DNA of 64,000 nucleotides from Luteolibacter flavescens (GCF_025950085.1 NZ_JAPDDS010000005.1:310001-374000), one strand, 5' to 3'. Counted from the stretch's first letter, positions 52,805 through 61,899 are shown. Notes: generated by a model not told the origin, from the letters alone. Translations and numbers: made by a program.

Positions 52805-54223
52805 ATGAGTAACAGCGATTTCGGCCTTATTGGCCTGGCCGTGATGGGCCAGAACCTCGTCCTCAACGTGGAGTCCCGCGGCTTCCAGGTGTCCGTTTAC
52901 AACCGCACGACCTCCGTCACCGAGGAGTTCGTGGCTGCCCACCCAGACAAGAAGCTCGTCGGCGCGAAGTCCTTGGAGGAGTTCGTCCAGTCGCTCGCTT
53001 CCCCGCGCAAGGTCATGATCATGGTGAAGGCCGGCGGCCCCGTGGACGCGGTCATCGAGTCCCTGATCCCGCTGCTCGACAAGGGCGACATCATCATCGA
53101 CGGCGGCAACTCGCTCTACACCGACACCGAGCGCCGCGACCAGTGGCTCGGCGACCTCGGCTTCCGCTTCATCGGTGCCGGTGTCTCCGGTGGTGAAGAA
53201 GGCGCCCGCAAGGGCCCGTCCATCATGCCCGGCGGCCCTGCCTCCACGTGGGACGTGATGAAGCCGATCTTCGAAAGCATCTCCGCGAAGGTGGAGGGCG
53301 AGCCCTGCGTCATCCACATCGGCCCCGGCGGTGCCGGCCACTATGTGAAGATGATCCACAACGGCATCGAGTACGGCGACATGCAGCTCATCTGCGAAGC
53401 CTACAACATTTTCAAGGCCGCGGGCTTCACCCCGGCCGAGCTCGCCACCGTCTTCACCGACTGGAACAACGGCGACCTCGAGAGCTACCTCATCCAGATC
53501 ACCTCGAAGATCTTCGAACAGGTCGATCCCGAGACCGGCGTGGCACTCGTGGACCTGATCCTCGACACCGCCGGCCAGAAGGGCACCGGCAAGTGGACCA
53601 TCATGAACGCGGTGGAAAACGCCGTGGTGATCTCCACCATCAATGCCGCCGTGGAAGCGCGTATCCTCTCCTCGATGAAGGACGCCCGCGTCGCCGCCTC
53701 CGCGAAGCTCGAAGGCCCGAAGGCCGAGATCTCCGCCGACAAGGCCGAGCTGGTGAAGAAGGTGCACGACGCGCTCTTCGCCTCGAAGATCATCTCCTAC
53801 GCGCAGGGCCTCGACCTCATCACCGCCATGGGCAAGGAGAAAAACTGGGGTCTCGACCTCGGCAAGATCGCCGCCATCTGGCGTGGCGGTTGCATCATCC
53901 GCGCACGCTTCCTGAACGACATCACGAACGCCTACCGCTCGGATCCGGCGCTGAGCAACCTGATGCTCGCCCCGTTCTTCACGAACCTGCTCAACGAATT
54001 CCAGCAGAACTGGCGCGAGGTCATCGCCACCGCCACGCTCGCCGGCATCCCGGTGCCCGCATTCTCCGCCTCCCTCGGCTACTACGACAGCTATCGTAGC
54101 GCCGTGCTGCCGGCGAACCTGCTCCAGGCACAGCGCGACTTCTTCGGCGCGCACACCTACGAGCGCACGGACAAGCCGCGCGGCGAGTTCTTCCACACCG
54201 AGTGGCCGGAAGTCATCGGCTGA
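52805..54223 (+). CDS. gnd: 6-phosphogluconate dehydrogenase, decarboxylating
   Basis: 472 residues, NADP-dependent oxidative pentose-phosphate enzyme. Start at 52805 gives MSNSDFGLIGLAVMGQNLVL with the GxAxMG nucleotide motif. YNRTTSVTEEFVAAH, GAGVSGGEEGARKGPSIMPG with the substrate-binding residues, HYVKMIHNGIEYGDMQLICE with the catalytic Lys, and the C-terminal RDFFGAHTYERTDKPRGEFF are canonical. The frame is open back to 52616 but the extension is antisense to pgsA. Confidence 0.97.
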   Translation: MSNSDFGLIGLAVMGQNLVLNVESRGFQVSVYNRTTSVTEEFVAAHPDKKLVGAKSLEEFVQSLASPRKVMIMVKAGGPVDAVIESLIPLLDKGDIIIDGGNSLYTDTERRDQWLGDLGFRFIGAGVSGGEEGARKGPSIMPGGPASTWDVMKPIFESISAKVEGEPCVIHIGPGGAGHYVKMIHNGIEYGDMQLICEAYNIFKAAGFTPAELATVFTDWNNGDLESYLIQITSKIFEQVDPETGVALVDLILDTAGQKGTGKWTIMNAVENAVVISTINAAVEARILSSMKDARVAASAKLEGPKAEISADKAELVKKVHDALFASKIISYAQGLDLITAMGKEKNWGLDLGKIAAIWRGGCIIRARFLNDITNAYRSDPALSNLMLAPFFTNLLNEFQQNWREVIATATLAGIPVPAFSASLGYYDSYRSAVLPANLLQAQRDFFGAHTYERTDKPRGEFFHTEWPEVIG

Positions 54224-54250
54224 GGCCGGTGCCACATTGATTCACGCAGA

Positions 54251-54282
54251 GGCGGCCGGGAGAGATCCCGGCCGCCTTTTTT
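54251..54282 (+). terminator. Intrinsic terminator of gnd
   Basis: GGCGGCCGGGA, loop GAGA, TCCCGGCCGCC, then TTTTTT. A perfect 11-bp GC-rich stem with a six-T tract, 27 bases past the gnd stop. It is a textbook rho-independent terminator. Confidence 0.9.
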
Positions 54283-54339
54283 CGTGCCCGGGAATCTCAT
54301 TGCCGCCGTGCCATCCGGAGGGAATCATACCTGAGAATC

Positions 54340-55020
54340 ATGAAAGCGACGTCTCTCGTCTTCGCCCTGCTTTTCACGCTGCCGTGTCCGCTTCTCGCCC
54401 AGCAGCCGGAGCCTACGCCAACGCCAGCACCGGTCCCAACTCCGGCCGAGCCGCTCGATGTGGAGCGGCTGAAGAAGATCGCGAGCGTGGCCACCTGGAG
54501 CAAGGCGACGCAGGCCTACGAGGCAGGAATGAAGTCCTACGATCAGGCGAAGGGCGTGGACGCGATCGCGAAGTTCACCGAGGCACTCACCCACATCGAC
54601 AAGTACACCGATGCCCGCATGGCGCGCGGGCGCACCCACTTCGAGATGAAGAATTTCGAGCCCGCGCTGGAGGACTTCACCCGCGTGATCGCCGAGCGTC
54701 CGGATGATGCGGACGGCTACTTCCTGCGTGGCCGGACCCTCTGGAATCTCAAGCGGCCCGAGGAAGCGCTGCGGGATTTCGACACGGCGATCATGAAGGA
54801 TCTCCGCACCTATCATTATCATGAGGCGCGCGCGATGCTGCTTGAGTCAATGAAGCGGCAGGAGCAGGCGCTGGCCGACTACGACATGATGGTGGCGCTG
54901 CGGCCCCTGCATCCATCGAATCTGGATCGCCGCGCGAAGCTGCTGCGCGAGCTTGGCAAGAAGGAGGAGGCCGACGAGGACGAGCGGCTGGCGGAGCAGA
55001 TCCGCGAGGCGGGATTTTGA
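54340..55020 (+). CDS. Exported TPR protein
   Basis: 226 residues. A signal peptide (MKATSLVFALLFTLPCPLLA) and a Pro/Thr-rich linker (PEPTPTPAPVPTPAEP) precede three to four TPR units: ATQAYEAGMKSYDQAKGVDA, RMARGRTHFEMKNFEPALED, YFLRGRTLWNLKRPEEALRD. It is likely periplasmic or outer-membrane attached. Its partner is unknown. The EF-hand lipoprotein gene follows 116 bases later. Confidence 0.85.
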   Translation: MKATSLVFALLFTLPCPLLAQQPEPTPTPAPVPTPAEPLDVERLKKIASVATWSKATQAYEAGMKSYDQAKGVDAIAKFTEALTHIDKYTDARMARGRTHFEMKNFEPALEDFTRVIAERPDDADGYFLRGRTLWNLKRPEEALRDFDTAIMKDLRTYHYHEARAMLLESMKRQEQALADYDMMVALRPLHPSNLDRRAKLLRELGKKEEADEDERLAEQIREAGF

Positions 55021-55136
55021 CCACGGGAGGAGCCGAAGGGAAAAGCGGTCCGCAACTTCGTGCACGGCGTCCGGTTTCATCGTGCTGGTCACCCCCGGGC
55101 CCCATTTCCCTGAAAAACTCCCAATCCCGTCTGGTC

Positions 55137-55760
55137 ATGATCAATCCGAAGTTCGTCCTGATGCTTCCAGCCGCATTGCTGCTGGCCGCTTGCGAAGAGA
55201 AACAAGAGCCCGTGGCCGCACAGCCGCGGCTGCCCACGCCGGGCAAGCGCGTCGCCGACAAGGCCGCGACCCCGCCTGCCGAAGAGGAAGCTCTCCCACC
55301 TGCACCCGCGCCGGTCGATCCTCCGGTGGCGCAGCAGACCACGCCGCCGCTCGTCACCCCGGCGGCGCCGCCCGCTACCGCGCCTGGCATCCCGACCCAG
55401 GCGGAGCGTGAGGCGCGCCGTGCCGAGCAACGCCAGGAGCGCATCGCGCGCTTCTCCGAGCAGATGACGGCGCGCTTGAAACAGGCCGACGCGAATGGCG
55501 ATGGCATCCTCACGCAGAACGAACTCAACGGCCCGATGCAGCGCGGCTTCTCGCGCGCCGATACGAATGGCGACGGCTCGCTCGATGCCGCCGAGCAGCA
55601 GGCGATGATCCAGAGCATGTCCGAGCGCATGGGCAACTCCGACCGCGGTGGCCGAGGAGGGGATCGCGGTGGCTTCGGTGGCCGTCGTGGCCAAGGGAAT
55701 GGCGGTGATCGCGGCGGCTTCGGCGGTGGCGGTGGCCGCGGACGTGGCCGCGACAACTGA
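55137..55760 (+). CDS. EF-hand lipoprotein with Gly/Arg-rich tail
   Basis: 207 residues. The ATG at 55137 gives a lipoprotein signal (MINPKFVLMLPAALLLAACE, lipobox Cys). A Pro/Ala/Thr-rich linker, then two EF-hands with DANGDGILTQNE and DTNGDGSLDAAE, suggests calcium binding. The C-terminal 45 residues are a Gly/Arg/Asp repeat tail (DRGGRGGDRGGFGGRRGQGN), like the extension seen in uS5 but on an exported protein. Such EF-hand proteins are common in this phylum and their roles are mostly unknown. Confidence 0.87.
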   Translation: MINPKFVLMLPAALLLAACEEKQEPVAAQPRLPTPGKRVADKAATPPAEEEALPPAPAPVDPPVAQQTTPPLVTPAAPPATAPGIPTQAEREARRAEQRQERIARFSEQMTARLKQADANGDGILTQNELNGPMQRGFSRADTNGDGSLDAAEQQAMIQSMSERMGNSDRGGRGGDRGGFGGRRGQGNGGDRGGFGGGGGRGRGRDN

Positions 55761-55865
55761 TCGCGTTGCGGAAAGCATCAATCCGCCAGATTTGCATCGG
55801 GTTCGGGAAATGCCGGTTGCTTTCCGTCGATAGGAAAGACACACCGTCCCGCGCCCGATGTAAGC

Positions 55866-56894
55866 ATGACGAATGAGCTGCTGATCCTGGTCGCTGAAGC
55901 GATCGTCGTTTACTTCCTCGTGTTGTGGGCGCACTCGCTTCGCGGCAAGCTGGGGCTTGCGCATTTTTACGCACTCATCGGCAGCCTCACCGCCGTCATG
56001 GTGTGGGTCACGGATGCGGGCGTGCGGGTGAATATCCCGGGCGTGTCCTTCATGGTGGGGTCCACGGTGTTCTACACCGCGCTCCTGTTAGGCGTCTTCG
56101 TCGTCTATGTTTTCGACGGGCCGCGGGCGACGCGCATCGCGATTTCCACGATCATCGGCGTGTCGATCATGGTGCCGATCGTGACGCTGGTGCTGCACTG
56201 GCAGCTTCACATTTCCGGGCAGGGTGCGGGCAGCTACTTCCCGCCGCAGAGCCTGCGGATCTACAGCGCCTCGGTATTCGCCGCATTCTGTGATCTCGTG
56301 TTCCTCGCCATCGCGTGGGAATACCTCGGCCAGCCGAAGCTCCAGGTGCGGCTGTGGCTGCGGGCCTTCCTCACGCTGCTCGGCGTGCTGTGGCTGGATG
56401 TGATCCTCTTCGCCACCGGGGCCTTCGCCGGCACGGATGACTACCTGAAGATCATGAGCGGCACCTTCATCAGCCGCTTCGTCATCGGTATCTTCGCCTT
56501 CCCCTTCCTCTACTGGTATCTCGCCTGGCAGAGCGGGAAGAATGGCATGGAGATCGAGAATCGTCCCGTGCTCGCCATTCTCAAGGAAGTCACCCGCGTG
56601 CGCCTGGAGCTGAGCCTGGCCCAGCGCGAGATCGAGCGACGGAAGGAAGTGGAGCGGGAAAACGTGCAGCTCATCGAGTCCCTGCAGGACGCGATGCGGG
56701 AGGTGAATGTCCTGCGCGGCTTCCTGCCGACCTGCTGCTACTGCAAGGACATCCGCGACGAGGAGGGGAAGTGGCACCAGCTCGAGGCCTATCTCCAGCG
56801 CCACAGCGAGGTGAAATTCAGCCACGGCATCTGCGACAAGTGTCTGAAGGAGCACCATCCGGGCGTGGACATTTCCTCGGGGAGCGCGTCCTGA
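55866..56894 (+). CDS. Multi-pass membrane protein with coiled coil and Cys-rich C-terminus
   Basis: 342 residues. Six or seven membrane helices occupy residues 1-225 (LLILVAEAIVVYFLVLWAHS, FYTALLLGVFVVYVFDGPRA), with a pattern like the YhhQ/VUT family of queuosine-precursor transporters. A cytoplasmic coiled coil follows (LAQREIERRKEVERENVQLI, about 248-290). The C-terminus LRGFLPTCCYCKDIRDEEGK, then SHGICDKCLKEHHPG, has four or five Cys in a CxxC-like pattern also seen at the end of some bacterial sensor and diguanylate-cyclase proteins. It could be a sensor rather than a transporter. Confidence 0.75.
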   Translation: MTNELLILVAEAIVVYFLVLWAHSLRGKLGLAHFYALIGSLTAVMVWVTDAGVRVNIPGVSFMVGSTVFYTALLLGVFVVYVFDGPRATRIAISTIIGVSIMVPIVTLVLHWQLHISGQGAGSYFPPQSLRIYSASVFAAFCDLVFLAIAWEYLGQPKLQVRLWLRAFLTLLGVLWLDVILFATGAFAGTDDYLKIMSGTFISRFVIGIFAFPFLYWYLAWQSGKNGMEIENRPVLAILKEVTRVRLELSLAQREIERRKEVERENVQLIESLQDAMREVNVLRGFLPTCCYCKDIRDEEGKWHQLEAYLQRHSEVKFSHGICDKCLKEHHPGVDISSGSAS

Positions 56895-56928
56895 GCGTCG
56901 GGTTTTCCCCCCGGAAGAGGGGCGACGC
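56895..56928 (+). terminator. Hairpin after the membrane protein gene
   Basis: GCGTCG ... CCCC / GGGG CGACGC, directly after the stop codon. The stem is interrupted by GGTTTT on one side, so stability is moderate, and no T tract follows. Confidence 0.35.
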
Positions 56929-57036
56929 GGGCCTGTGGATGGGTTGATCTTCCGGGCCGTGCCTGTGGGAACGTGTACATTCCGTCACGCGGCCTTGCGT
57001 GGCGGCGCAGTCCCGCAAGACTGCGAGGAGCACCGA

Positions 57037-57918
57037 ATGAAACCGCTGTACCTCCTCCTTGCCACCGCGGCGCTCGCGGCGGCCGATCCCCCGGCACAGG
57101 TCTTCCAGATGAATTGCTCCGCCTGTCACATGGTGGACCAGATGGTAGTAGGCCCGTCGCTGGTGGAAATCGCCGGCATCTACCGGAATGACCCCGATGG
57201 CTTCGTGAAGTGGTGCGTCGCGCCGCAGCACAAGCGCCCGGGCGTGATCGAGATGCCCTCGATGGCCCATCTCGGCGAGCCGGTGCTGCGCGACATCCAC
57301 AAGTACATCATCGCCGAGGCCGCGGGGAAGAAGGAGCAGAAGAAGGCCGAGGGCGACCCCTTCGCCGTGCCGGATGCGCAGGTGAAGCGGCCCCAGGTCC
57401 AGCGCATCTTCCTGCCGGATGCCTCGCCCGCGGCGATCGCGGTGGCACTGCCCGGCGATCTCTCGTTTTGCTTCGATGCCTCCGAGTGCCGCCTCCGCTA
57501 CGTGTGGAAGGGCGGCTTCATCGACGGCTGGTCGTATTGGAAGGGGAATGGCAGCTCGCTCGCGAAGCTCGGCGGCGAGGTCGTTTACAAGGAGGCTTCC
57601 TATCCGGTCATCACGGCAGGCAGCGCCGGGAACATGATGAAGCCGAAGTTCCTCGGCTACCGCATCGGCAAGGACGGCATCCCCACCTTCCGCTACCAGG
57701 TAGCGGGCGCGGGCTTCTCCGAGACGATCCGGCCTTTGCCTTCCGGCGACGGCATTGTCCGCGAGTTCACCTCGGATGCCGGAACCTTGCTGGTCTCGTC
57801 CTCTGATGGAGCAGCCATCGACTCGAGCACGGGCGAGACCCGTGAAAAGTCCGCCGATACCGGCTTCACCGTGCAGTCGGAGCAGAACAAGCCTTTCGCC
57901 CTCACCTACCGCTGGTAA
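57037..57918 (+). CDS. Exported c-type cytochrome with extra C-terminal domain
   Basis: 293 residues. Signal peptide (MKPLYLLLATAALAA), heme site CSACH near residue 28, and a Met axial-ligand candidate in GVIEMPSMAHL. Residues about 110-293 form a beta-rich domain (RIFLPDASPAAIAVALPGDL, WKGGFIDGWSYWKGNGS) also found attached to cytochromes in this phylum; function unknown. GAGGAG lies 8 bases upstream of the ATG, a good ribosome-binding site. The next gene starts inside its stop codon (TAATG), so the two are coupled. Confidence 0.9.
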   Translation: MKPLYLLLATAALAAADPPAQVFQMNCSACHMVDQMVVGPSLVEIAGIYRNDPDGFVKWCVAPQHKRPGVIEMPSMAHLGEPVLRDIHKYIIAEAAGKKEQKKAEGDPFAVPDAQVKRPQVQRIFLPDASPAAIAVALPGDLSFCFDASECRLRYVWKGGFIDGWSYWKGNGSSLAKLGGEVVYKEASYPVITAGSAGNMMKPKFLGYRIGKDGIPTFRYQVAGAGFSETIRPLPSGDGIVREFTSDAGTLLVSSSDGAAIDSSTGETREKSADTGFTVQSEQNKPFALTYRW

Positions 57919-59408
57919 TGATACGATACCTCTCGTACTTCGCGCTGCTCGGCGCCGCATCCGCCGCGACCTTCACCATCGAGCGCATGCCAAATCCCGC
58001 GGGCGTGGACCCGCAGGTCGGCGGCGTGGACGTGCTGCCGGATGGGAAGGTGGCGGTGGTCTTCCACCGCGGTGAAGCCATGATCTTCGACCCCGTGGCG
58101 AAGACCTGGAGCAAGTTCGCCGAGGGCCTGCAGGAGCCGCTCGGTGTCATCGCCGAGTCGGCATCGTCATGGCTCGTCATGCAGCGAGCGGAGCTGACCC
58201 GCCTGAAGGACACCGATGGCGACGGCCAGGCGGACGACTACGAGACCGTCTTCGACGGCTTCGGCATGACGGGGAACTACCATGAGTTCGCCTTCGGTCC
58301 GGCGAAGGGCCCGGACGGCTCGATCTACATCGCGCTGAATGTCGCGTCGAATGGTGCCGGCATCCGCGAGGAAATCCGCGGCGAATGGTCGAAGGCGGGC
58401 GACCTCGATTTCCAGCAGATGATCCACGACGACCAGTGGGGCAAGCGCTCCGAAAAAGCGGGCCGCATGTACTCGCGCGTCCCGTGGCGCGGCTGGGTGC
58501 TGAAGCTCTCGCCGGATGGCAAGACGATGACGCCCTACGCCTCCGGCTTCCGCTCGCCGGATGGCATCGGCGTGGATGCGGACGGTCACGTGCTGGTCAC
58601 GGATAACCAGGGCGACTGGCGCGGCACCTCGCCGCTGCACGCCCTGAAGCCCGGTGGCTTCCACGGCCACCCTGCCTCGCTCGTCTGGCAGGAAGGCTGG
58701 GACCAGGGTGACCCGCGCAAGCTCCCGGTGGCGAAGCTGGACGCGATGCGTGTGAAGGAGAGCGGCCAATTCGCCCAAGGCGAGCTGGCGAACTCGCCGA
58801 CCCAGCCCATCGTCTTCCCGGAGACCTGGGGTCCCTATGCCCGGCAGGTCCTGATCGGCGAGATGAACCAGAACCGCATGGTGCGCTTCCTGCCGGATGA
58901 TGTGAATGGCTTCCGCCAGGGCTCGCTGCTGCCGATCTTCGACGAGACCGACCTCGGCAATGGCAACCATCGCCTCGCCTTCGCGAAGGACGGCACGCTG
59001 TGGGTCGGCAAGACCCACCTCTCGTGGGCCGGTGCGGAGGGACTCGTGAAGGTGACACCGACCGGGCTCTCCGACGTTTTCATCGTCACCGGTGTGAAGC
59101 TGGAGAAGACCGCCGACGGATACGCCTTCCGCGTTTCATTCAACCGGCCCCTGCCATCGGTGAATTCCATCCGCATCAATCGCTTCAGCTACCGTTACCA
59201 CGAGGAGTACGGATCGCCGAAGGTGGATGAAGCGAAGGTGGAGATCACCAGCCGGGAAAAGATAGGCGATGGCAGCGAATGGCGGCTCGCGGTGACGCCC
59301 CGGCTTGGCGCGCTGCATCGCCTCGATTTCTCCGGGCTGAGATCGGAGGATGGCGTCCATCTGGAAGGCAAGACCGCCTACTATCAGGCGAGCGAATTGC
59401 TGAAATAG
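57918..59408 (+). CDS. Exported sorbosone-dehydrogenase-like beta-propeller
   Basis: 496 residues. Signal peptide (MIRYLSYFALLGAASA), then a six-bladed propeller of the L-sorbosone/glucose dehydrogenase-like group that is often near cytochromes: GGVDVLPDGKVAVVFHRGEA, EFAFGPAKGPDGSIYIALNV, ASGFRSPDGIGVDADGHVLV and NGNHRLAFAKDGTLWVGKTH. Residues 378-496 are an unrelated beta domain. It may use PQQ or be a PQQ-less relative; the sequence does not decide. It is coupled to the cytochrome c gene, which suggests electron transfer between them. Confidence 0.87.
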   Translation: MIRYLSYFALLGAASAATFTIERMPNPAGVDPQVGGVDVLPDGKVAVVFHRGEAMIFDPVAKTWSKFAEGLQEPLGVIAESASSWLVMQRAELTRLKDTDGDGQADDYETVFDGFGMTGNYHEFAFGPAKGPDGSIYIALNVASNGAGIREEIRGEWSKAGDLDFQQMIHDDQWGKRSEKAGRMYSRVPWRGWVLKLSPDGKTMTPYASGFRSPDGIGVDADGHVLVTDNQGDWRGTSPLHALKPGGFHGHPASLVWQEGWDQGDPRKLPVAKLDAMRVKESGQFAQGELANSPTQPIVFPETWGPYARQVLIGEMNQNRMVRFLPDDVNGFRQGSLLPIFDETDLGNGNHRLAFAKDGTLWVGKTHLSWAGAEGLVKVTPTGLSDVFIVTGVKLEKTADGYAFRVSFNRPLPSVNSIRINRFSYRYHEEYGSPKVDEAKVEITSREKIGDGSEWRLAVTPRLGALHRLDFSGLRSEDGVHLEGKTAYYQASELLK

Positions 59409-59463
59409 TCTTGTTTTGTGATATTTATTGAAACAAAGTGACTCCTTGGGCGTTCTTCTGGGC

Positions 59464-60774
59464 ATGCATTTGCCTGTCCAGATCCGCCCGTGGCTTCTCA
59501 TCGCCGGTCTCGCCACCCTGCCGCTGCATGCCCAGGAAAAGGCGGCGGCAAGCTGGACGGTGCCTCTTGGCGGGAATGCCTACGTCACCGCCGGCGAGGC
59601 AGGACAGGGTGGTCGGGGCGGCCCGCGCTGGGACAGCCCGGATACGGTGCGCTCGATCTACTTCCGCGTGGACCGACCCGCCGAGCTGCGGCTCGCGCTG
59701 AAAGCCAGCGTACCGCAGGGTGGGTCGAAGGTTCGCGCGACAGTCGCGGGAAAGAGCTTCGAGGCCGATCTCAAGGGCAGCGGCGAATTCCCCCTCGGCA
59801 CGGTGAAGGTGACGGAGGCGGGCTATGTGCGCGTCGATTTGCAGGGCGTGAAAAAGAGCGGCCCTGTCTTCGCGGAAGCCACCGACCTGCTCGTTACCTC
59901 GGAGACGCCGGAAGTCGCCGTGGCATTTGTGAAGGACAATGAGGACAACCGTTTCTACTGGGGCCGCCGCGGTCCCTCGGTCCACCTGACCTACCGCCTG
60001 CCCGAGGACAAGACCATCGAGTGGTTTTACAACGAGGTGACGGTGCCGGAAGGCAAGGACCCGATCGGCTCCTACTTCATGGCGAATGGATTTGGAGAAG
60101 GCTACTTCGGCATCCAGGTGAACGGCCCGGAGGAGCGCCGCGTGCTCTTCTCGGTGTGGAGTCCGTATTCCACGGATCGACCGAGCGAGATCCCGGAGGA
60201 CCAGCGCATCGTCCTGCTCGCAAAGGGCGAGGGCGTCCATGGCGGGGAATTCGGCGGCGAGGGCTCGGGTGGCCAGAGCTACCTGCGCTACCCGTGGAAG
60301 GCGGGGACCACGTATCGCTTCCTCAATCGCGCGAAGCCGGACGGCAAGGGTCACACGGTCTATACCGCGTGGTTTTTTGCCCCGGAGGCGGGCGAATGGA
60401 AGATCATCGCGAGCTTCAAGCGCCCGAAGACCGACAAGCATCTCACCGGCGCGCACTCCTTCCTGGAGAACTTCTCGGACCGCAATGGCTGGCAGTACCG
60501 CGAGGCGCACTATGGCAACCAGTGGGCACGCGATACCGAGGGCAAGTGGCACTCGCTCACCGAGGCCCGCTTCACCGGTGATGACATCGCGCGCCGCGGC
60601 TATCGCCTCGACTACGGCGGTGGCGTCACGGGCGACGAGTTCTTCATGCGGAACGGTGGCTACTTCGTCGATACCGTGAAGCTCGACAGCAGGTTCAAGC
60701 GCCCCGCGAATGGCAAGAGCGAGCCCGCGGTCGATCTCGAGAAGCTCGAAGGCCTGACCAGCGGGCTGGAGTGA
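59464..60774 (+). CDS. Exported DUF5077/DUF3472 protein
   Basis: 436 residues. The ATG at 59464 gives a signal peptide ending at LPLHA-QE. Residues about 30-150 resemble DUF5077 (ASWTVPLGGNAYVTAGE, SIYFRVDRPAELRLALKAS), a beta-sandwich. Residues about 155-410 match DUF3472: SVHLTYRLPEDKTIEWFYNE, NGFGEGYFGIQVNGPEERRV, LFSVWSPYSTDRPSEIPEDQ and WYTAWFFAPEAGEW-like YTAWFFAPEAGEWKIIASFK. DUF3472 proteins are mostly secreted and poorly characterised. It follows the propeller gene by 55 bases, so one operon of three is likely. Confidence 0.87.
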   Translation: MHLPVQIRPWLLIAGLATLPLHAQEKAAASWTVPLGGNAYVTAGEAGQGGRGGPRWDSPDTVRSIYFRVDRPAELRLALKASVPQGGSKVRATVAGKSFEADLKGSGEFPLGTVKVTEAGYVRVDLQGVKKSGPVFAEATDLLVTSETPEVAVAFVKDNEDNRFYWGRRGPSVHLTYRLPEDKTIEWFYNEVTVPEGKDPIGSYFMANGFGEGYFGIQVNGPEERRVLFSVWSPYSTDRPSEIPEDQRIVLLAKGEGVHGGEFGGEGSGGQSYLRYPWKAGTTYRFLNRAKPDGKGHTVYTAWFFAPEAGEWKIIASFKRPKTDKHLTGAHSFLENFSDRNGWQYREAHYGNQWARDTEGKWHSLTEARFTGDDIARRGYRLDYGGGVTGDEFFMRNGGYFVDTVKLDSRFKRPANGKSEPAVDLEKLEGLTSGLE

Positions 60775-60801
60775 ATCGAAGCAGGTCCTGTACGCAGGAG
60801 A

Positions 60802-60834
60802 GGCATCCTCCCGGCTCGTGCCGTGAAGGATGCC
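60802..60834. terminator. Hairpin with GGCATCCT arms
   Basis: GGCATCCT, CGGC, loop TCGT, GCCG, AGGATGCC with small internal bulges. It lies between convergent genes. The GGCATCCT/AGGATGCC arms recur in the longer palindrome at 62417-62480. Confidence 0.5.
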
Positions 60835-60854
60835 CACCCCGTACTAGTCAGGCA

Positions 60855-61124
60855 TCAGCGATGCCAGTGACCACGATGGCGGTGGTAGCCGCCGCGATGG
60901 TAGTGACCGCCGCGGTAGTAATTACGACCGCCATAGTAGACGTTTCGGTCGCCGTTGTTCTGGCCGATGGCGTAGCCGAGGGCACCGGCGGCAACGGCGG
61001 CACCTGCAGCGGCACCCGGGTCAACCGATTGCACCGGGCGACCGGCGGCATCGTAAGTGGTCATACAAGAAGTGGTGGCTACGGCCAACACGGCGGCGGT
61101 GATGATACTTCCATAGGTCTTCAT
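60855..61124 (-). CDS. Small glycine-zipper lipoprotein
   Basis: 89 residues. Start at 61124 gives a lipoprotein signal ending in lipobox TTSC. A glycine-zipper-like segment follows (GAAAGAAVAAGALGYAIG), then a Gly/Tyr/His/Arg-rich tail (YYRGGHYHRGGYHRHRGHWH) that could bind metal ions. Such proteins are common in outer membranes; function unknown. It is divergent from the L,D-transpeptidase gene. Confidence 0.8.
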   Translation of the reverse strand: MKTYGSIITAAVLAVATTSCMTTYDAAGRPVQSVDPGAAAGAAVAAGALGYAIGQNNGDRNVYYGGRNYYRGGHYHRGGYHRHRGHWHR

Positions 61125-61365
61125 AGCACTTTGGGGTTGTTGTAAGACTAATGGAGCAAACCCGGTGCCGTCGCATTTCAAGAGCTGGCTGGATGATTTG
61201 TAGTTGGCTGGAATTCAGATTGTTGTGATGCTTGTGGTGAGGCGTTGGCCGATGGTTTGCAGCGGGTAGGACTGCGCCTTTTGCGAGTTTGAAAAATGCA
61301 CGTTGCACGGGGTTGCCACTCTCCGTTGACACCGGTCGATCCCTTGGCACCGGTGTGCCGTTTCC

Positions 61366-61899
61366 ATGAAAAAGCTCCTGTCCCGCCTCGTCCGTTGGAT
61401 GGCCGTCGCCGTCCCGCTCGCCCTCGCCAACTGCACCCACGTCCCGGAACTCGGCGCGCTCGCCGACCAAGGCGGGACCAGCCAGCGACGCATCGTCGTG
61501 AGCCTCGGCGAGCAAAAGGCGCGTCTCTATCATCAGGGCAAGCTGGTCGCCGTCTCGCCGATCTCCTCGGGCCGCGAGGGCAAGCGCTCACCCGTCGGCC
61601 GCTTCTCCGTGATCGAAAAGGACATCGACCATCGCTCCTCCCTCTATGGGAATTACGTCCGCAATGGCAAGGTGGTGAAGGAGAACATCGACATCCGCAA
61701 GGGAGGCCGCCCGCCCGGCTCGAAGTTCGAGGGCGTGCCCATGCCCTACTTCCTCCGCTTCAGCGGAGCCTACGGGCTGCACGAGGGGAACCTGCCCGGC
61801 TACCCCGCATCCAGCGGCTGCATCCGCCTGCCGAAGCGCCAGGCCAAGCGCTTCTACGACGCCGTCCGCCTCGGCACGCCGGTGATCGTGCAACGGTGA
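61366..61899 (+). CDS. L,D-transpeptidase (YkuD) lipoprotein
   Basis: 177 residues. N-terminal signal with lipobox-like LANC. The YkuD domain runs about residues 43-177: IVVSLGEQKARLYHQGKLVA, SPVGRFSVIEKD and the catalytic site GLHEGNLPGYPASSGCIRLP with His and Cys. It forms 3-3 crosslinks in peptidoglycan or attaches proteins to it. With the amidase at 20466 it belongs to cell-wall remodelling. Confidence 0.93.
   Translation: MKKLLSRLVRWMAVAVPLALANCTHVPELGALADQGGTSQRRIVVSLGEQKARLYHQGKLVAVSPISSGREGKRSPVGRFSVIEKDIDHRSSLYGNYVRNGKVVKENIDIRKGGRPPGSKFEGVPMPYFLRFSGAYGLHEGNLPGYPASSGCIRLPKRQAKRFYDAVRLGTPVIVQR

Noticed and set aside
52115-54235. Long minus-strand frame of 706 codons covering gnd and pgsA
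   Set aside because: Only the part from 52735 leftwards is real (pgsA). The rest is a compositional shadow of gnd.
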